Below are positions 10,644 through 19,375 of a stretch of 64,000 nt of DNA, piece by piece (positions within the stretch are counted from its first letter, which is position 1; each line of letters starts with the position of its first letter). The translations under genes were made by a program, and so were the position numbers. The notes beneath the pieces are model-generated. The model did no database searches. It was not told the DNA's origin and saw only the letters and a list, made by a program, of their open reading frames with translations. Location: NCBI RefSeq assembly GCF_020386635.1, contig NZ_CP081942.1, forward strand, positions 3,162,001 through 3,226,000, written 5' to 3'. The DNA is from Pseudomonas sp. MM211 (GTDB lineage Bacteria > Pseudomonadota > Gammaproteobacteria > Pseudomonadales > Pseudomonadaceae).

Positions 10644-12890
10644 ATGTCGCACGATAACGAACTCTTCCTCACGTGCCCCAAAGGGCTCGAAGGCCTGCTG
10701 CTCGAGGAAGCCAAAGCGTTGGGCCTGGATCAGGCCCGCGAGCACACCTCGGCCATTCGTGGCGTGGCCAGCATGGAGACGACTTATCGCCTGTGCCTGT
10801 GGTCGCGCCTGGCCAATCGCGTGCTGCTGGTGCTGGCGCGTTTTCCGGTACGTGATGCCGAGACCCTCTACGAGGGTGTGCTCAACGTCGACTGGTTCGA
10901 ACACCTACTGCCGAGTGGCAGCCTGGCTGTCGAATTCAGCGGTAATGGTTCAGGTATCGACAATACTCATTTCGGTGCGCTGAAGGTCAAGGACGCCATT
11001 GTCGACAAGCTGCGCCAGGCCGATGGCACCCGCCCGTCGGTGGACAAGATCAATCCGGACATGCGCGTGCATCTGCGCCTGGATCGTGGCGAGGCGATAC
11101 TGTCGCTGGATCTGTCCGGCCACAGCCTGCACCAGCGTGGTTATCGCCTGCAGCAGGGCGCCGCACCGCTGAAGGAAAACCTGGCTGCCGCGGTGCTGAT
11201 CCGTGCCGGTTGGCCACGTATCGCCGCTGAAGGCGGCGCCCTGGCCGACCCAATGTGCGGGGTAGGTACCTTTTTGGTCGAGGCCGCGATGATCGCCGCC
11301 GATATTGCGCCGAACATGACGCGCGAGCAGTGGGGCTTCAGTAACTGGCTCGGCCACGTGCCGGCCACCTGGAATCGTTTGCGTGTTGAAGCCGAAGAGC
11401 GTGCTGCTGTCGGCCTGGCCAAGCCATCGCTATGGATCCGCGGCTACGAAGCCGATCCGCGACTGATTCAGCCTGCTCGCAACAACATCGACCGCGCCGG
11501 GCTGAGTGACTGGATCAAGGTCTATCAGGGCGAAGTGGCGACTTTCGAACCGCGGCCGGATCAGAACCAGAAAGGCCTGGTGATCAGCAACCCGCCCTAC
11601 GGCGAGCGCCTGGGTGACGAGGCGAGTCTGCTGTACCTCTACCAGAACCTCGGCGAGCGCCTGCGCCAGGCCTGCATGGGCTGGGAGGCAGCGGTATTCA
11701 CCGGCGCCCCCGACCTGGGCAAGCGCATGGGTATCCGCAGCCACAAGCAGTACGCCTTTTGGAACGGCGCATTGCCGTGCAAGCTGCTACTGATCAAGGT
11801 GCAGCCCGAGCAGTTCGTCACCGGTGAACGTCGCACTCCCGAGCAGCGTGAGCGCGAACGTGAGCAGAGCGAGCTGCAGGTCGAAGAACCGAAACTCAAC
11901 CGCAACGGCAACCCGATCAAGCCGGCACCGGCTCCCGTAGAGCAGGCGCGGTTGAGCGAAGGCGGGCAGATGTTCGCCAACCGCCTGCAGAAGAATCTCA
12001 AGCAGCTCGGCAAGTGGGCACGCCGTGAGGGCGTTGACTGCTACCGTCTGTACGATGCCGATATGCCGGAATACGCCCTGGCTATCGACCTCTATCACGA
12101 CTGGGTGCATGTGCAGGAGTACGCCGCACCGCGCTCCATCGACCCGGAGAAGGCCCAGGCCCGTCTGTTCGACGCGCTGGCCGCTATTCCCCAGGCGCTG
12201 GGCATCGACAAAAGCAAGGTGGTGATCAAGCGCCGCGAGCGGCAGAGTGGCACCAAGCAATACGAGCGGCAGGCCGCGCAAGGCAAGTTCATGGAAGTGG
12301 CCGAGGGCGGCATCAAGCTGCTGGTCAATCTGACCGACTACCTGGATACCGGGCTGTTTCTTGATCACCGTCCACTGCGCCTGCGCATCCAGAAAGAAGC
12401 TGCGGGCAAGCGCTTCCTCAATCTCTATTGCTATACCGCCACGGCCAGTGTGCATGCGGCAAAAGGTGGTGCGCGTAGCACTACCAGCGTCGATTTGTCG
12501 AAAACCTACCTGGACTGGGCGCGGCGTAACCTGTCGCTCAACGGCTTTTCCGACAAGAACCGCCTGGAGCAGGGCGATGTGATGAGCTGGTTGGCCGATG
12601 ATCGGGGTGAGTACGACCTGATCTTCATCGACCCTCCGACCTTCTCGAACTCCAAGCGCATGGAAGGCGTGTTCGATGTACAGCGCGATCATGTTCAGTT
12701 ACTGGACATGGCCATGGCCCGCCTGGCGCTGGGCGGCGTTTTGTACTTCTCCAATAACTTCCGCAAGTTCCTGCTCGACGAGCAATTGCCGTCGCGTTAT
12801 CAGGTGGAGGAGATCACCGCAGCGACCCTCGATCCGGACTTCGCCCGTAACGCCAAGATCCACCGCGCCTGGAAGCTGATGGCCAAGTAA
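10644..12890 (+). CDS. rlmL: Bifunctional 23S rRNA methyltransferase RlmKL (m2G2445/m7G2069)
   Basis: A 748-residue fusion of two SAM-dependent methyltransferases that modify helices of 23S rRNA. Start ATG 10644 (MSHDNELFLTCPKGLEGLL) matches the usual family N terminus; upstream in-frame codons are leader. A THUMP-like RNA-binding region lies at about residues 45-155, the RlmL domain contains the SAM region DPMCGVGTFL and catalytic NPPY near residue 315, and the C-terminal RlmK domain has the DPPTFSNS motif near residue 662. Between the domains is a charged linker rich in Glu and Arg (about residues 390-430). Confidence 0.96.
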   Translation: MSHDNELFLTCPKGLEGLLLEEAKALGLDQAREHTSAIRGVASMETTYRLCLWSRLANRVLLVLARFPVRDAETLYEGVLNVDWFEHLLPSGSLAVEFSGNGSGIDNTHFGALKVKDAIVDKLRQADGTRPSVDKINPDMRVHLRLDRGEAILSLDLSGHSLHQRGYRLQQGAAPLKENLAAAVLIRAGWPRIAAEGGALADPMCGVGTFLVEAAMIAADIAPNMTREQWGFSNWLGHVPATWNRLRVEAEERAAVGLAKPSLWIRGYEADPRLIQPARNNIDRAGLSDWIKVYQGEVATFEPRPDQNQKGLVISNPPYGERLGDEASLLYLYQNLGERLRQACMGWEAAVFTGAPDLGKRMGIRSHKQYAFWNGALPCKLLLIKVQPEQFVTGERRTPEQREREREQSELQVEEPKLNRNGNPIKPAPAPVEQARLSEGGQMFANRLQKNLKQLGKWARREGVDCYRLYDADMPEYALAIDLYHDWVHVQEYAAPRSIDPEKAQARLFDALAAIPQALGIDKSKVVIKRRERQSGTKQYERQAAQGKFMEVAEGGIKLLVNLTDYLDTGLFLDHRPLRLRIQKEAAGKRFLNLYCYTATASVHAAKGGARSTTSVDLSKTYLDWARRNLSLNGFSDKNRLEQGDVMSWLADDRGEYDLIFIDPPTFSNSKRMEGVFDVQRDHVQLLDMAMARLALGGVLYFSNNFRKFLLDEQLPSRYQVEEITAATLDPDFARNAKIHRAWKLMAK

Positions 12891-12901
12891 CCAACGAACC
12901 G

Positions 12902-12970
12902 TAGCCTGGGTTGAGCGCAGCGATACCCAGGGCGATTTCCCGGGTGTCGCTGTGCGCTCGACCCGGGCTA
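12902..12970. repeat. Long imperfect palindrome between convergent genes
   Basis: The left arm (12902-12928, beginning TAGCCTGGGTTGAGCGCAGC) pairs with the right arm (12942-12970), differing by a few substitutions and a 2-base insertion. It can form a stem of roughly 27 pairs. It occupies the gap between rlmKL and dacB and may act as a transcription barrier for both. The left-arm sequence recurs at 40548 and, in part, at 57066. Confidence 0.8.
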
Positions 12971-12980
12971 TCTCATGCTG

Positions 12981-14459
12981 TTATCTGGCGTTGCTCTTCG
13001 GCTGCTTGTAGAGGTCGAGCAGCACCTGGTCGAGAATCACCGAAGCGCCCCAGGGTTTCGGGTCGTTGAGGATCGCCACAACGGCCCAGCTGTTGCCATT
13101 GCTGTCGCGACTGAAGCCGGCGATGGCGCGGACGTTGTTCAGGGTGCCGGTCTTGATGTGTGCCTGGCCGGCCATGGGTGTATTGCGCAGGCGTTTGCGC
13201 ATGGTGCCGTCCAGCGCGACGATCGGCATCGAACTGATGAACTCGGCGGCGTAGGGGCTCTTCCAGGCAGCCTCCAGAATACGGCCCATCTCTCGAGCGC
13301 TCAGGCGTTCCGCACGGGACAGCCCGGAGCCGTTCTCCATCACCAGTTGTGGTGCGGTAATGCCCTTGCGGGCCAGCCAGGCGCGGATCACCCGCTGCGC
13401 GGCGTGGGCGTCGTCGACGTCCGCATCGGTGCGATTCTGCGCGCCGATGCTGAGGAATAGCTGCCGAGCCATGGTGTTGTTGCTGTACTTGTTGATGTCG
13501 CGGATGATTTCCACCAGGTCGGGGGAAAAGGCTCGCGCCAGCAGGCTCGCGCTCTTCGGCACATCGGCCTGGCGGTTCTTGCCCATGATGCTGCCGCCCA
13601 GCTCCTGGAAGATGGCGCGCACGGCACCCGCTGCATAGCCGGGATGGTCGAGCAGCGACAGGTAGGTCTGGGCGCTGCAGCCATCGGTCAACTGGCCGGT
13701 GACGATCACCCGGGTGCCGTCGAATTCCTTGACCGGGTTGTAGCGCACGTCCGGCCAGGCCGGGCATTTGCCAGCCTTGAGCACCTTGACCTGATTATCC
13801 AGCGTCAACCCCGCCAGCGGTGGCTCGGCAGCGACGGTGACCTTGCCATTCTCGGCGCGGGCGATGAAGCGCAGCGCCTTGAGGTTGACCAGTAGCGAGT
13901 CGGGGGTGACCAGATAGGGCTTGTTGGCATCGCCGCCGTCGTCGTTGAAGGCGGGCAGATCAGGCTGTGCGAAATAGCTGCGATCGAGCACCAGATCGCC
14001 GGTCACCTGACGCACGCCATTGGCTCGCAGGTCACGCAGCAGCAGCCAGAGCTTTTCCATGTTCAGCTTGGGATCGCCGCCACCCTTGAGGTACAGGTTG
14101 CCGTTGAGCACGCCGTCCTTGAGTTGGCCGTCGGTATAGAACTCGGTTTTCCACTGATAGGTCGGGCCGAGCAGTTCCAGTGCGGCGAAGGTGGTCAGCA
14201 GCTTCATGGTCGAAGCCGGATTCACCGAAACGTCGGCATTGAAGATGGTGCCGTTGCCTGGGCCAGTGAGCGGCAGGGTGACCACCGACAATGATTGCTG
14301 GCCGATCTTGTTGGCCTTTAGGCTTTTGACCACGTTTTCAGGGAGATTAGCGCTGGTCGCCGCATAAGCGGGCAGGGCAGTAGGCAGTACGAGGCAGGCG
14401 AGGGCCAGAGGGCGGAGGATGCGCAACCTCCGAACGGCGGGTACAACGGAAAATCGCAT
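12981..14459 (-). CDS. dacB: D-alanyl-D-alanine carboxypeptidase/endopeptidase (PBP4 type)
   Basis: A 492-residue periplasmic class C penicillin-binding protein (peptidase family S13) that trims stem peptides and cleaves cross-links in peptidoglycan. ATG 14459 follows GGGAGC by 6 bases and starts a signal peptide ending near LPTALPAYA. All three active-site motifs are visible: SxxK as STMK (Ser83, Lys86), SxN as SNN in NKYSNNTMARQ, and KTG in AHIKTGTLNN. The large insert between the first two motifs is normal for the family. Confidence 0.96.
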   Translation of the reverse strand: MRFSVVPAVRRLRILRPLALACLVLPTALPAYAATSANLPENVVKSLKANKIGQQSLSVVTLPLTGPGNGTIFNADVSVNPASTMKLLTTFAALELLGPTYQWKTEFYTDGQLKDGVLNGNLYLKGGGDPKLNMEKLWLLLRDLRANGVRQVTGDLVLDRSYFAQPDLPAFNDDGGDANKPYLVTPDSLLVNLKALRFIARAENGKVTVAAEPPLAGLTLDNQVKVLKAGKCPAWPDVRYNPVKEFDGTRVIVTGQLTDGCSAQTYLSLLDHPGYAAGAVRAIFQELGGSIMGKNRQADVPKSASLLARAFSPDLVEIIRDINKYSNNTMARQLFLSIGAQNRTDADVDDAHAAQRVIRAWLARKGITAPQLVMENGSGLSRAERLSAREMGRILEAAWKSPYAAEFISSMPIVALDGTMRKRLRNTPMAGQAHIKTGTLNNVRAIAGFSRDSNGNSWAVVAILNDPKPWGASVILDQVLLDLYKQPKSNAR

Positions 14460-14615
14460 TACGAGCTCCCACAGCGGTTTGGGACAATGCGCCGCATTAT
14501 GCCCCATGACTAGGCTATCAGGGCTGCGATTGCGGGGTTTTTCGTCAGGTGACGGGCATCGAGCTCGCTAAGCTGGTAGAGTGCCGCGCGTTATCACTCT
14601 GAAGGATTTTTACCC

Positions 14616-14960
14616 ATGGCTACCAATCGTTCCCGTCGTCTGCGCAAGAAACTCTGTGTGGATGAATTCCAGGAGCTGGGTTTTGAGCTGAACCTGAACT
14701 TCAAGGAAGACCTGAGCGACGAAGCCGTCGACGCCTTCCTCGATGCATTCCTGAGCGACGCCATGACCGCCAATGGTCTGGGCTACGTCGGTGGTGACGA
14801 CTACGGTCTGGTATGTCTGTCCAAGCGCGGTTCGGTCAGCGAAGAGCAACGCGCCGCCGTCGAAGCATGGCTCAAGGGCCGTTCGGAACTGGTTGATGTC
14901 AGCGTCAGCCCGCTGCTCGACGTGTGGTATCCGGAAAACGAGATCAACTCGGCTTCCTGA
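14616..14960 (+). CDS. yggL: YggL family (DUF469) ribosome-associated protein
   Basis: A 114-residue acidic protein. The N-terminal basic segment NRSRRLRKKLCVDEFQELGF and the following ELNLNFKEDL are hallmarks of the DUF469/YggL family, whose members associate with the 50S subunit. RBS AAGGA lies about 10 bases before ATG 14616. Length and domain are complete. It is monocistronic and ends in a strong terminator. Confidence 0.92.
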   Translation: MATNRSRRLRKKLCVDEFQELGFELNLNFKEDLSDEAVDAFLDAFLSDAMTANGLGYVGGDDYGLVCLSKRGSVSEEQRAAVEAWLKGRSELVDVSVSPLLDVWYPENEINSAS

Positions 14961-14968
14961 TGCACTGT

Positions 14969-14998
14969 ACGGGCCTCGTTCGAGGCCCGTTCTTTCTC
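14969..14998 (+). terminator. Terminator of yggL
   Basis: A perfect 10-bp stem ACGGGCCTCG / CGAGGCCCGT with a 2-base loop is followed by TCTTTCTC. Its tail touches the stop codon of the convergent receptor gene. Confidence 0.88.
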
Positions 14999-16763
14999 AG
15001 GCTGATGCAGCCTGACGACTCTCCAGATGCCGAGCGGTGATTGTCGCCACGGCCTCACTGAATGCCACACACTGTTCGCTACGGATGTCTAGATGCCCGT
15101 CAGGGGTCTCCTCACCCTGTAGCAGCACAAGCATTCCCAGCAGTTCGCCTTGACGGTCACGTAGAGCAATTGCCAATAGGTTTACCAGTGGCGTGCCTAG
15201 CATGTTGAGCAGCGGCCGATAGTCGCCAGCCTTGTCGAACCCCAGTGAAAGTGATGCGTGGCCGCCATCCAGCGCCTGGCGCAGCCATGCCGGTAAAGCG
15301 CCGCCATCGAGCGGCAAGCTATGCAGATCGCTACTACGCAGCCTGTGAGTTGCGTCTGCAAACTCCATTGTGTGCGGCTGCAGGTGCCCGTTTTGAATCA
15401 GGTAGACGATACCGGCTTGAGCGTGGATGGCCTGTAGGGTTTGCTGCGTTGTCCACTTCAGCATTGCCTGAATACTCGGCTGATGACCCAGTTCGGCGAT
15501 GATCTTCTGGTAGCGCGTCAGGGCTCCATTCATCTGTGCCATGGCCTGTGCCAGGCAATCCACCTCAAGCACCGAGGAACGTAGGCCACTCGCGGCCGCG
15601 AAGTCGAAACGCCCCATCGCCTCGGCTTGATCCTGCAGAGCAGCAAGTGGACGGGTGATACAGCGCGACACCAACCAGGCGATAGGTAAACACAGCAGCA
15701 AGGTCGTCAAGGTAATCAGTGCGCCTTGCCAGCGGATGCGATAAGCGTCGGCGAGCAATTCATCTTCCGGTACCAGCAACGCCAGGTACAGGCCATCTGG
15801 GCCGCCCTCGCTGACGTGGCTGCGGGAGACCACCCAGCGGCGTTTGTTTAGCGTTTCGATACTTTGCTGATTGTGCCCGGGTGTCAGTTCGACAAAGGCG
15901 TCGGCCTGTTCCGTCAGCAGTTCGGTCACCGGCTTCAGTCGCGGCTCGGGCGTATGGCTGAGTAGGCGTTGGCTATCGGGGTAGGCAACGGCCAATCCCC
16001 TGGCATCGAATAGCACCACTTCGCTGCTCGGTGTGACCTTGTGCTTGATTAGCGTGGCGGAAAGGTCTTGCAGAGTCAGATCGGCGGCAATCACCGCTTG
16101 TTCACCGATTGCGTTGGCCAGGGTGGTGCCGATCGCCCCAGAGGAGAAGAACACATAAGGCGTGGTGGTGATTGTGCCGCTCTGGCTGTGGGCACGGCTG
16201 TACCATTCGCGCGTTCGCGGGTCGTAATCCTGGCTACCCAAGGGACGGCGCTCCAGCAGCTTCAACGCGTCATCGAAGTACAGGTATTCACCCGTCCGGC
16301 CGTTTGCGTGCTGCTCGACTGCCCAGATTTGCAGCGAGGCGCCTTCGGGGGCCTGGAACTGCCGCTGGATGGTTCGGTTACGCAGAGCGCGAACCATGAA
16401 GAAGTCGCCATTGCGGTAACCGAGGTACAGCGAGGCCAGCTTGGGATTGTCACGCAGTGCCTGGGCGAAGGGGGCGAGCAGGGGCATGCGCGTCTGCAGG
16501 TCATCGCTGCGGGCACCTTCGGCGAACGCCAGCACGCCGAGCAGGTGATGGATGGGTTGGTAGGTGGCGCTGATATCGCGCTGTACATCCTGCTGAATAT
16601 GTTCGAACAGGATAGCGCTGCTGGAGAAGATGATTGCCGTGGTCTGGCGGTAGTTGAACACACCCAGTGCACCGCCGGTGAGCAGCAGCATCAGCATGAA
16701 CAGCACGCTAATGTGAACGTGCAGGGGTAACCTGCGTTCTCCAGGCCGGAAGCTGCTGGGCAT
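14997..16763 (-). CDS. Cache-HAMP-GAF membrane receptor without output domain
   Basis: About 588 residues. An N-terminal TM helix (HISVLFMLMLLLTGGALGVF) leads into a large periplasmic dCache-like domain containing the ligand-pocket pattern DPRTREWYSRA and TTPYVFFSSGAIG. A second TM helix (LITLTTLLLCLPIAWLVS) and a HAMP segment (RPLAALQDQAEAMGRFDF) follow, then a cytoplasmic GAF-like domain to the C terminus. No HD-GYP, GGDEF, EAL, kinase or MCP domain follows; the frame stops 37 bases from convergent yggL. ATG 16763 is preferred over 16778 because GGAG lies 9 bases before it. The role is presumably sensory; its partner is unknown. Confidence 0.82.
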   Translation of the reverse strand: MPSSFRPGERRLPLHVHISVLFMLMLLLTGGALGVFNYRQTTAIIFSSSAILFEHIQQDVQRDISATYQPIHHLLGVLAFAEGARSDDLQTRMPLLAPFAQALRDNPKLASLYLGYRNGDFFMVRALRNRTIQRQFQAPEGASLQIWAVEQHANGRTGEYLYFDDALKLLERRPLGSQDYDPRTREWYSRAHSQSGTITTTPYVFFSSGAIGTTLANAIGEQAVIAADLTLQDLSATLIKHKVTPSSEVVLFDARGLAVAYPDSQRLLSHTPEPRLKPVTELLTEQADAFVELTPGHNQQSIETLNKRRWVVSRSHVSEGGPDGLYLALLVPEDELLADAYRIRWQGALITLTTLLLCLPIAWLVSRCITRPLAALQDQAEAMGRFDFAAASGLRSSVLEVDCLAQAMAQMNGALTRYQKIIAELGHQPSIQAMLKWTTQQTLQAIHAQAGIVYLIQNGHLQPHTMEFADATHRLRSSDLHSLPLDGGALPAWLRQALDGGHASLSLGFDKAGDYRPLLNMLGTPLVNLLAIALRDRQGELLGMLVLLQGEETPDGHLDIRSEQCVAFSEAVATITARHLESRQAASA

Positions 16764-16813
16764 CGCGCGTCGCTCCATGGTTGCGCTATTAATAGGCCAG
16801 CATAGTCAGGCGT

Positions 16814-17911
16814 TTATGGCACTGTCGAGTCTTGTGAAGGCACTTTGTCATTATTGCCGAGTGGTTGCTGTTTTATCGCCGCGCGATTGTCCAGCCATTG
16901 CCGCAGGGCATGCATTAGCAAGGCTATGAACAGTGTCAGCAGAATGCCCAGGGTGACGTTGAACAGGCGTACCTGTGGCAGGTGCCAGTCCCTGGCCAGG
17001 CTTTCCGCGAGCAGCACGAAGCACACCGTGGTCTGCAGCACGAACAGGCCGTAGTTGTGCGCTTGCAGAGCACGGCTCAGGGTGATCAGCGGCAGCATGA
17101 TGGCCACCATCATCGGTGGGCTCTGTAGGCTGTTGCCGAACAGGATCAGCAGTCCGGCAGCGCTCAGGCTGGCCATGCTTGCCTGCAGGGCACGCACCAG
17201 GCTGCCCCTGAACTCCAGCTGCAGGGTGGTGACCACCGCTAGAGTTAGCCAGTAACCGCGCTGCAGGTGCGCGAGGTTGACGATCAGGCCGGCCAGCGAT
17301 ACTGCCAGCGTGCAGCCCATCGCGTACAACCACCACTGCTGGCGTGACTGGCGGCGGGCATGGCGGCGCAGCACCTTTATCAGGCTCATCAGGCGCGGCA
17401 TGTACGGCCACATGCGCAGGCCGTGAACGCCACGCAGGCCGAACGCCAGGAGCATCACCCACAGCCCGCCGAGAATGAACAGCATGGCAATGGCGTAGGG
17501 GTTATTCAGGCTGCTGCTGCCGTATTGACCTTGACCCAGGCACAGGCACACAGTGAGGCCGATACCCAGCTTGCCTGCTTCAGTACCGTAACGCTGCAGC
17601 CAGGCCAGCAGCAGGCCAAAGCTGGCGAATAGCGAAAGGCTGATCAGTGGGTGCGTCGCCGACCAGAAACCCAACCCTGCACTGCAGGCGCCGAGCCCGG
17701 TTAGCAGCAGCATGCGCAGCATGCCGAAGCGGTGTAGCGGATTGGCCTGTGCAGCCTGAAAAGCACCGACCGAGGCCCACAGGAAGCCAGGGTGAGCACT
17801 GAACAGCCCCAGCAGCAACGGCAGTGCACAGCCCAGCCCTGCCACCACGGCCGGGCCCCAGGCAGGTGGCCCGGCGTGCCAGCTGAACAACTGTCGCAAT
17901 ACCTGGCGCAT
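16814..17911 (-). CDS. FUSC-family inner membrane protein
   Basis: A 365-residue protein with two sets of about five TM helices separated by a basic cytoplasmic stretch (RVHGL..KVLRRHARRQSRQQW, around residues 165-195). This repeat pattern, together with GYWLTLAVVTTLQLEFRGSL in the second half, is typical of the fusaric acid resistance/YccS-like (FUSC) superfamily, often aromatic acid or toxicant efflux components. It is short for the family and carries no large cytoplasmic domain. It begins 2 bases after the dgt stop, so the two genes are probably co-transcribed. The substrate is unknown. Confidence 0.8.
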   Translation of the reverse strand: MRQVLRQLFSWHAGPPAWGPAVVAGLGCALPLLLGLFSAHPGFLWASVGAFQAAQANPLHRFGMLRMLLLTGLGACSAGLGFWSATHPLISLSLFASFGLLLAWLQRYGTEAGKLGIGLTVCLCLGQGQYGSSSLNNPYAIAMLFILGGLWVMLLAFGLRGVHGLRMWPYMPRLMSLIKVLRRHARRQSRQQWWLYAMGCTLAVSLAGLIVNLAHLQRGYWLTLAVVTTLQLEFRGSLVRALQASMASLSAAGLLILFGNSLQSPPMMVAIMLPLITLSRALQAHNYGLFVLQTTVCFVLLAESLARDWHLPQVRLFNVTLGILLTLFIALLMHALRQWLDNRAAIKQQPLGNNDKVPSQDSTVP

Positions 17912-17913
17912 GC

Positions 17914-19245
17914 TCAGACGGGGCTCGAGCGGCCGGTCATTTCGCGGGCCATTTCGGTAGCGTAGCTATCGGTCATGCCGGCAATGAAGTCGATCATCCG
18001 CAGGAAGGAGCGGTACAGCGGCCAGTACGGATCGGGCGCGTTATGGCCGAGCAGGTCGAGGATGCGGCGGTTCTTGAACGACGGCGTGCGCCCGCCATGT
18101 TGTTCCAGCGCCGCGCCGCAGAAGGCATTGAGGAGAATTTCCAGGGTGGTGTAGGCACCGATCTCGTGGAGGGTTTTGCGTTTGTCCTGAAAGATCTTTT
18201 CCCGGGCCATCGCCTTGGCGGCTTGCACGCAATTCTTGGCTGGGCCGTGCATGTGCTCGACCAGGTCGCCTTCCAGAGTACCTGCCAGCAACGCCGACTG
18301 CTGCTCGACGAAGGCGTGGGCTGCCGAGTTGGTCAGGTGCTCGATGGCCTTGCCGCGCAGGATTGCCAGCTTGCGTCGACGCGAATCGTTGGGCCCCAGT
18401 TGGCGATAGGTCTCCGGCAGGTCATCGCCGACCAGATCGAGCAGCAGCGACTCCACTTCGGCGTAGTCGAGCAGCTCCATTTCCAGGCCGTCTTCGAGAT
18501 CGATCAGGCCGTAGCAGATATCGTCTGCGGCCTCCATCAGATACACCAGGGGGTGACGCGCCCAGCGCTGTTCTTCGAGTTGCGGCAGGCCGAGCTTGCT
18601 GGCGATCTGTTCGAGCAGTGGAAGCTCGCTCTGGTAGCAACCGAATTTGTGCTTCTTGTAACCGAGGGCCTCTGCGTGACGAGACGTCCAGGGGTACTTG
18701 AGGTACGTGCCTAGGGTTGCATAAGTCAGCCGCGTGCCGCCGTCGAACTGGTGGTACTCGAGCTGCGTGAGCACGCGAAAGCCCTGGGCATTGCCTTCGA
18801 AGCTGAGGAAGTCGCCGCGTTCGGCATCGCTCATAGCGTCCAGCCAGCCGCGACCGGCCGCCTGCTGGAACCAGTGGCGAATGGCGTCTTCACCGGAATG
18901 GCCGAAGGGCGGGTTGCCGATGTCGTGAGCCAGGCAGGACGACTGCACCACCATGCCCAGGTCGCTCGGCTCGCACCAGGAGGGCAGTTCGCTGCGCAAA
19001 ATCTCGCCGACGCGCATGCCCAGGGAACGGCCGACGCAGCTGACTTCCAGCGAGTGGGTCAGGCGCGTGTGGATGTGGTCGTTGCTGGACACCGGGTGCA
19101 CCTGGGTCTTGCGGCCCAGGCGGCGGAAGGCACCGGAGAAGATGATCCGGTCATGATCCTTGTGAAAGGGGCTGCGGCCCAGTTCATCGGCGCTGGGCGA
19201 CGGTTTGCCAAGACGTTCACGGGTGAGCAGGGTTTGCCAGTCCAA
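17914..19245 (-). CDS. dgt: Deoxyguanosinetriphosphate triphosphohydrolase (dGTPase-like)
   Basis: A 443-residue HD-domain enzyme that hydrolyses dNTPs to nucleosides and triphosphate. The metal site is clear: [10 protein letters not shown] supplies the first His and [17 protein letters not shown] supplies the HD pair and additional His. The N terminus [13 protein letters not shown] and the block [19 protein letters not shown] are characteristic of the long (type 1/3) bacterial dGTPases. It likely balances dNTP pools and may limit phage replication, as reported for other dGTPases. It is followed directly by the FUSC gene. Confidence 0.9.
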   Translation of the reverse strand: MDWQTLLTRERLGKPSPSADELGRSPFHKDHDRIIFSGAFRRLGRKTQVHPVSSNDHIHTRLTHSLEVSCVGRSLGMRVGEILRSELPSWCEPSDLGMVVQSSCLAHDIGNPPFGHSGEDAIRHWFQQAAGRGWLDAMSDAERGDFLSFEGNAQGFRVLTQLEYHQFDGGTRLTYATLGTYLKYPWTSRHAEALGYKKHKFGCYQSELPLLEQIASKLGLPQLEEQRWARHPLVYLMEAADDICYGLIDLEDGLEMELLDYAEVESLLLDLVGDDLPETYRQLGPNDSRRRKLAILRGKAIEHLTNSAAHAFVEQQSALLAGTLEGDLVEHMHGPAKNCVQAAKAMAREKIFQDKRKTLHEIGAYTTLEILLNAFCGAALEQHGGRTPSFKNRRILDLLGHNAPDPYWPLYRSFLRMIDFIAGMTDSYATEMAREMTGRSSPV

Positions 19246-19375
19246 GCGTGCTTCCTTTATCGGAGACGATGGCGCGGCCTTCGTCGGTCATATGCATGTG
19301 GTTTGCCAAAGACCCCCACATGCGAATTGATCGTTAGCTTCCCTGTTCGACGAAGCAACTGCAAGGCTGCATCCA

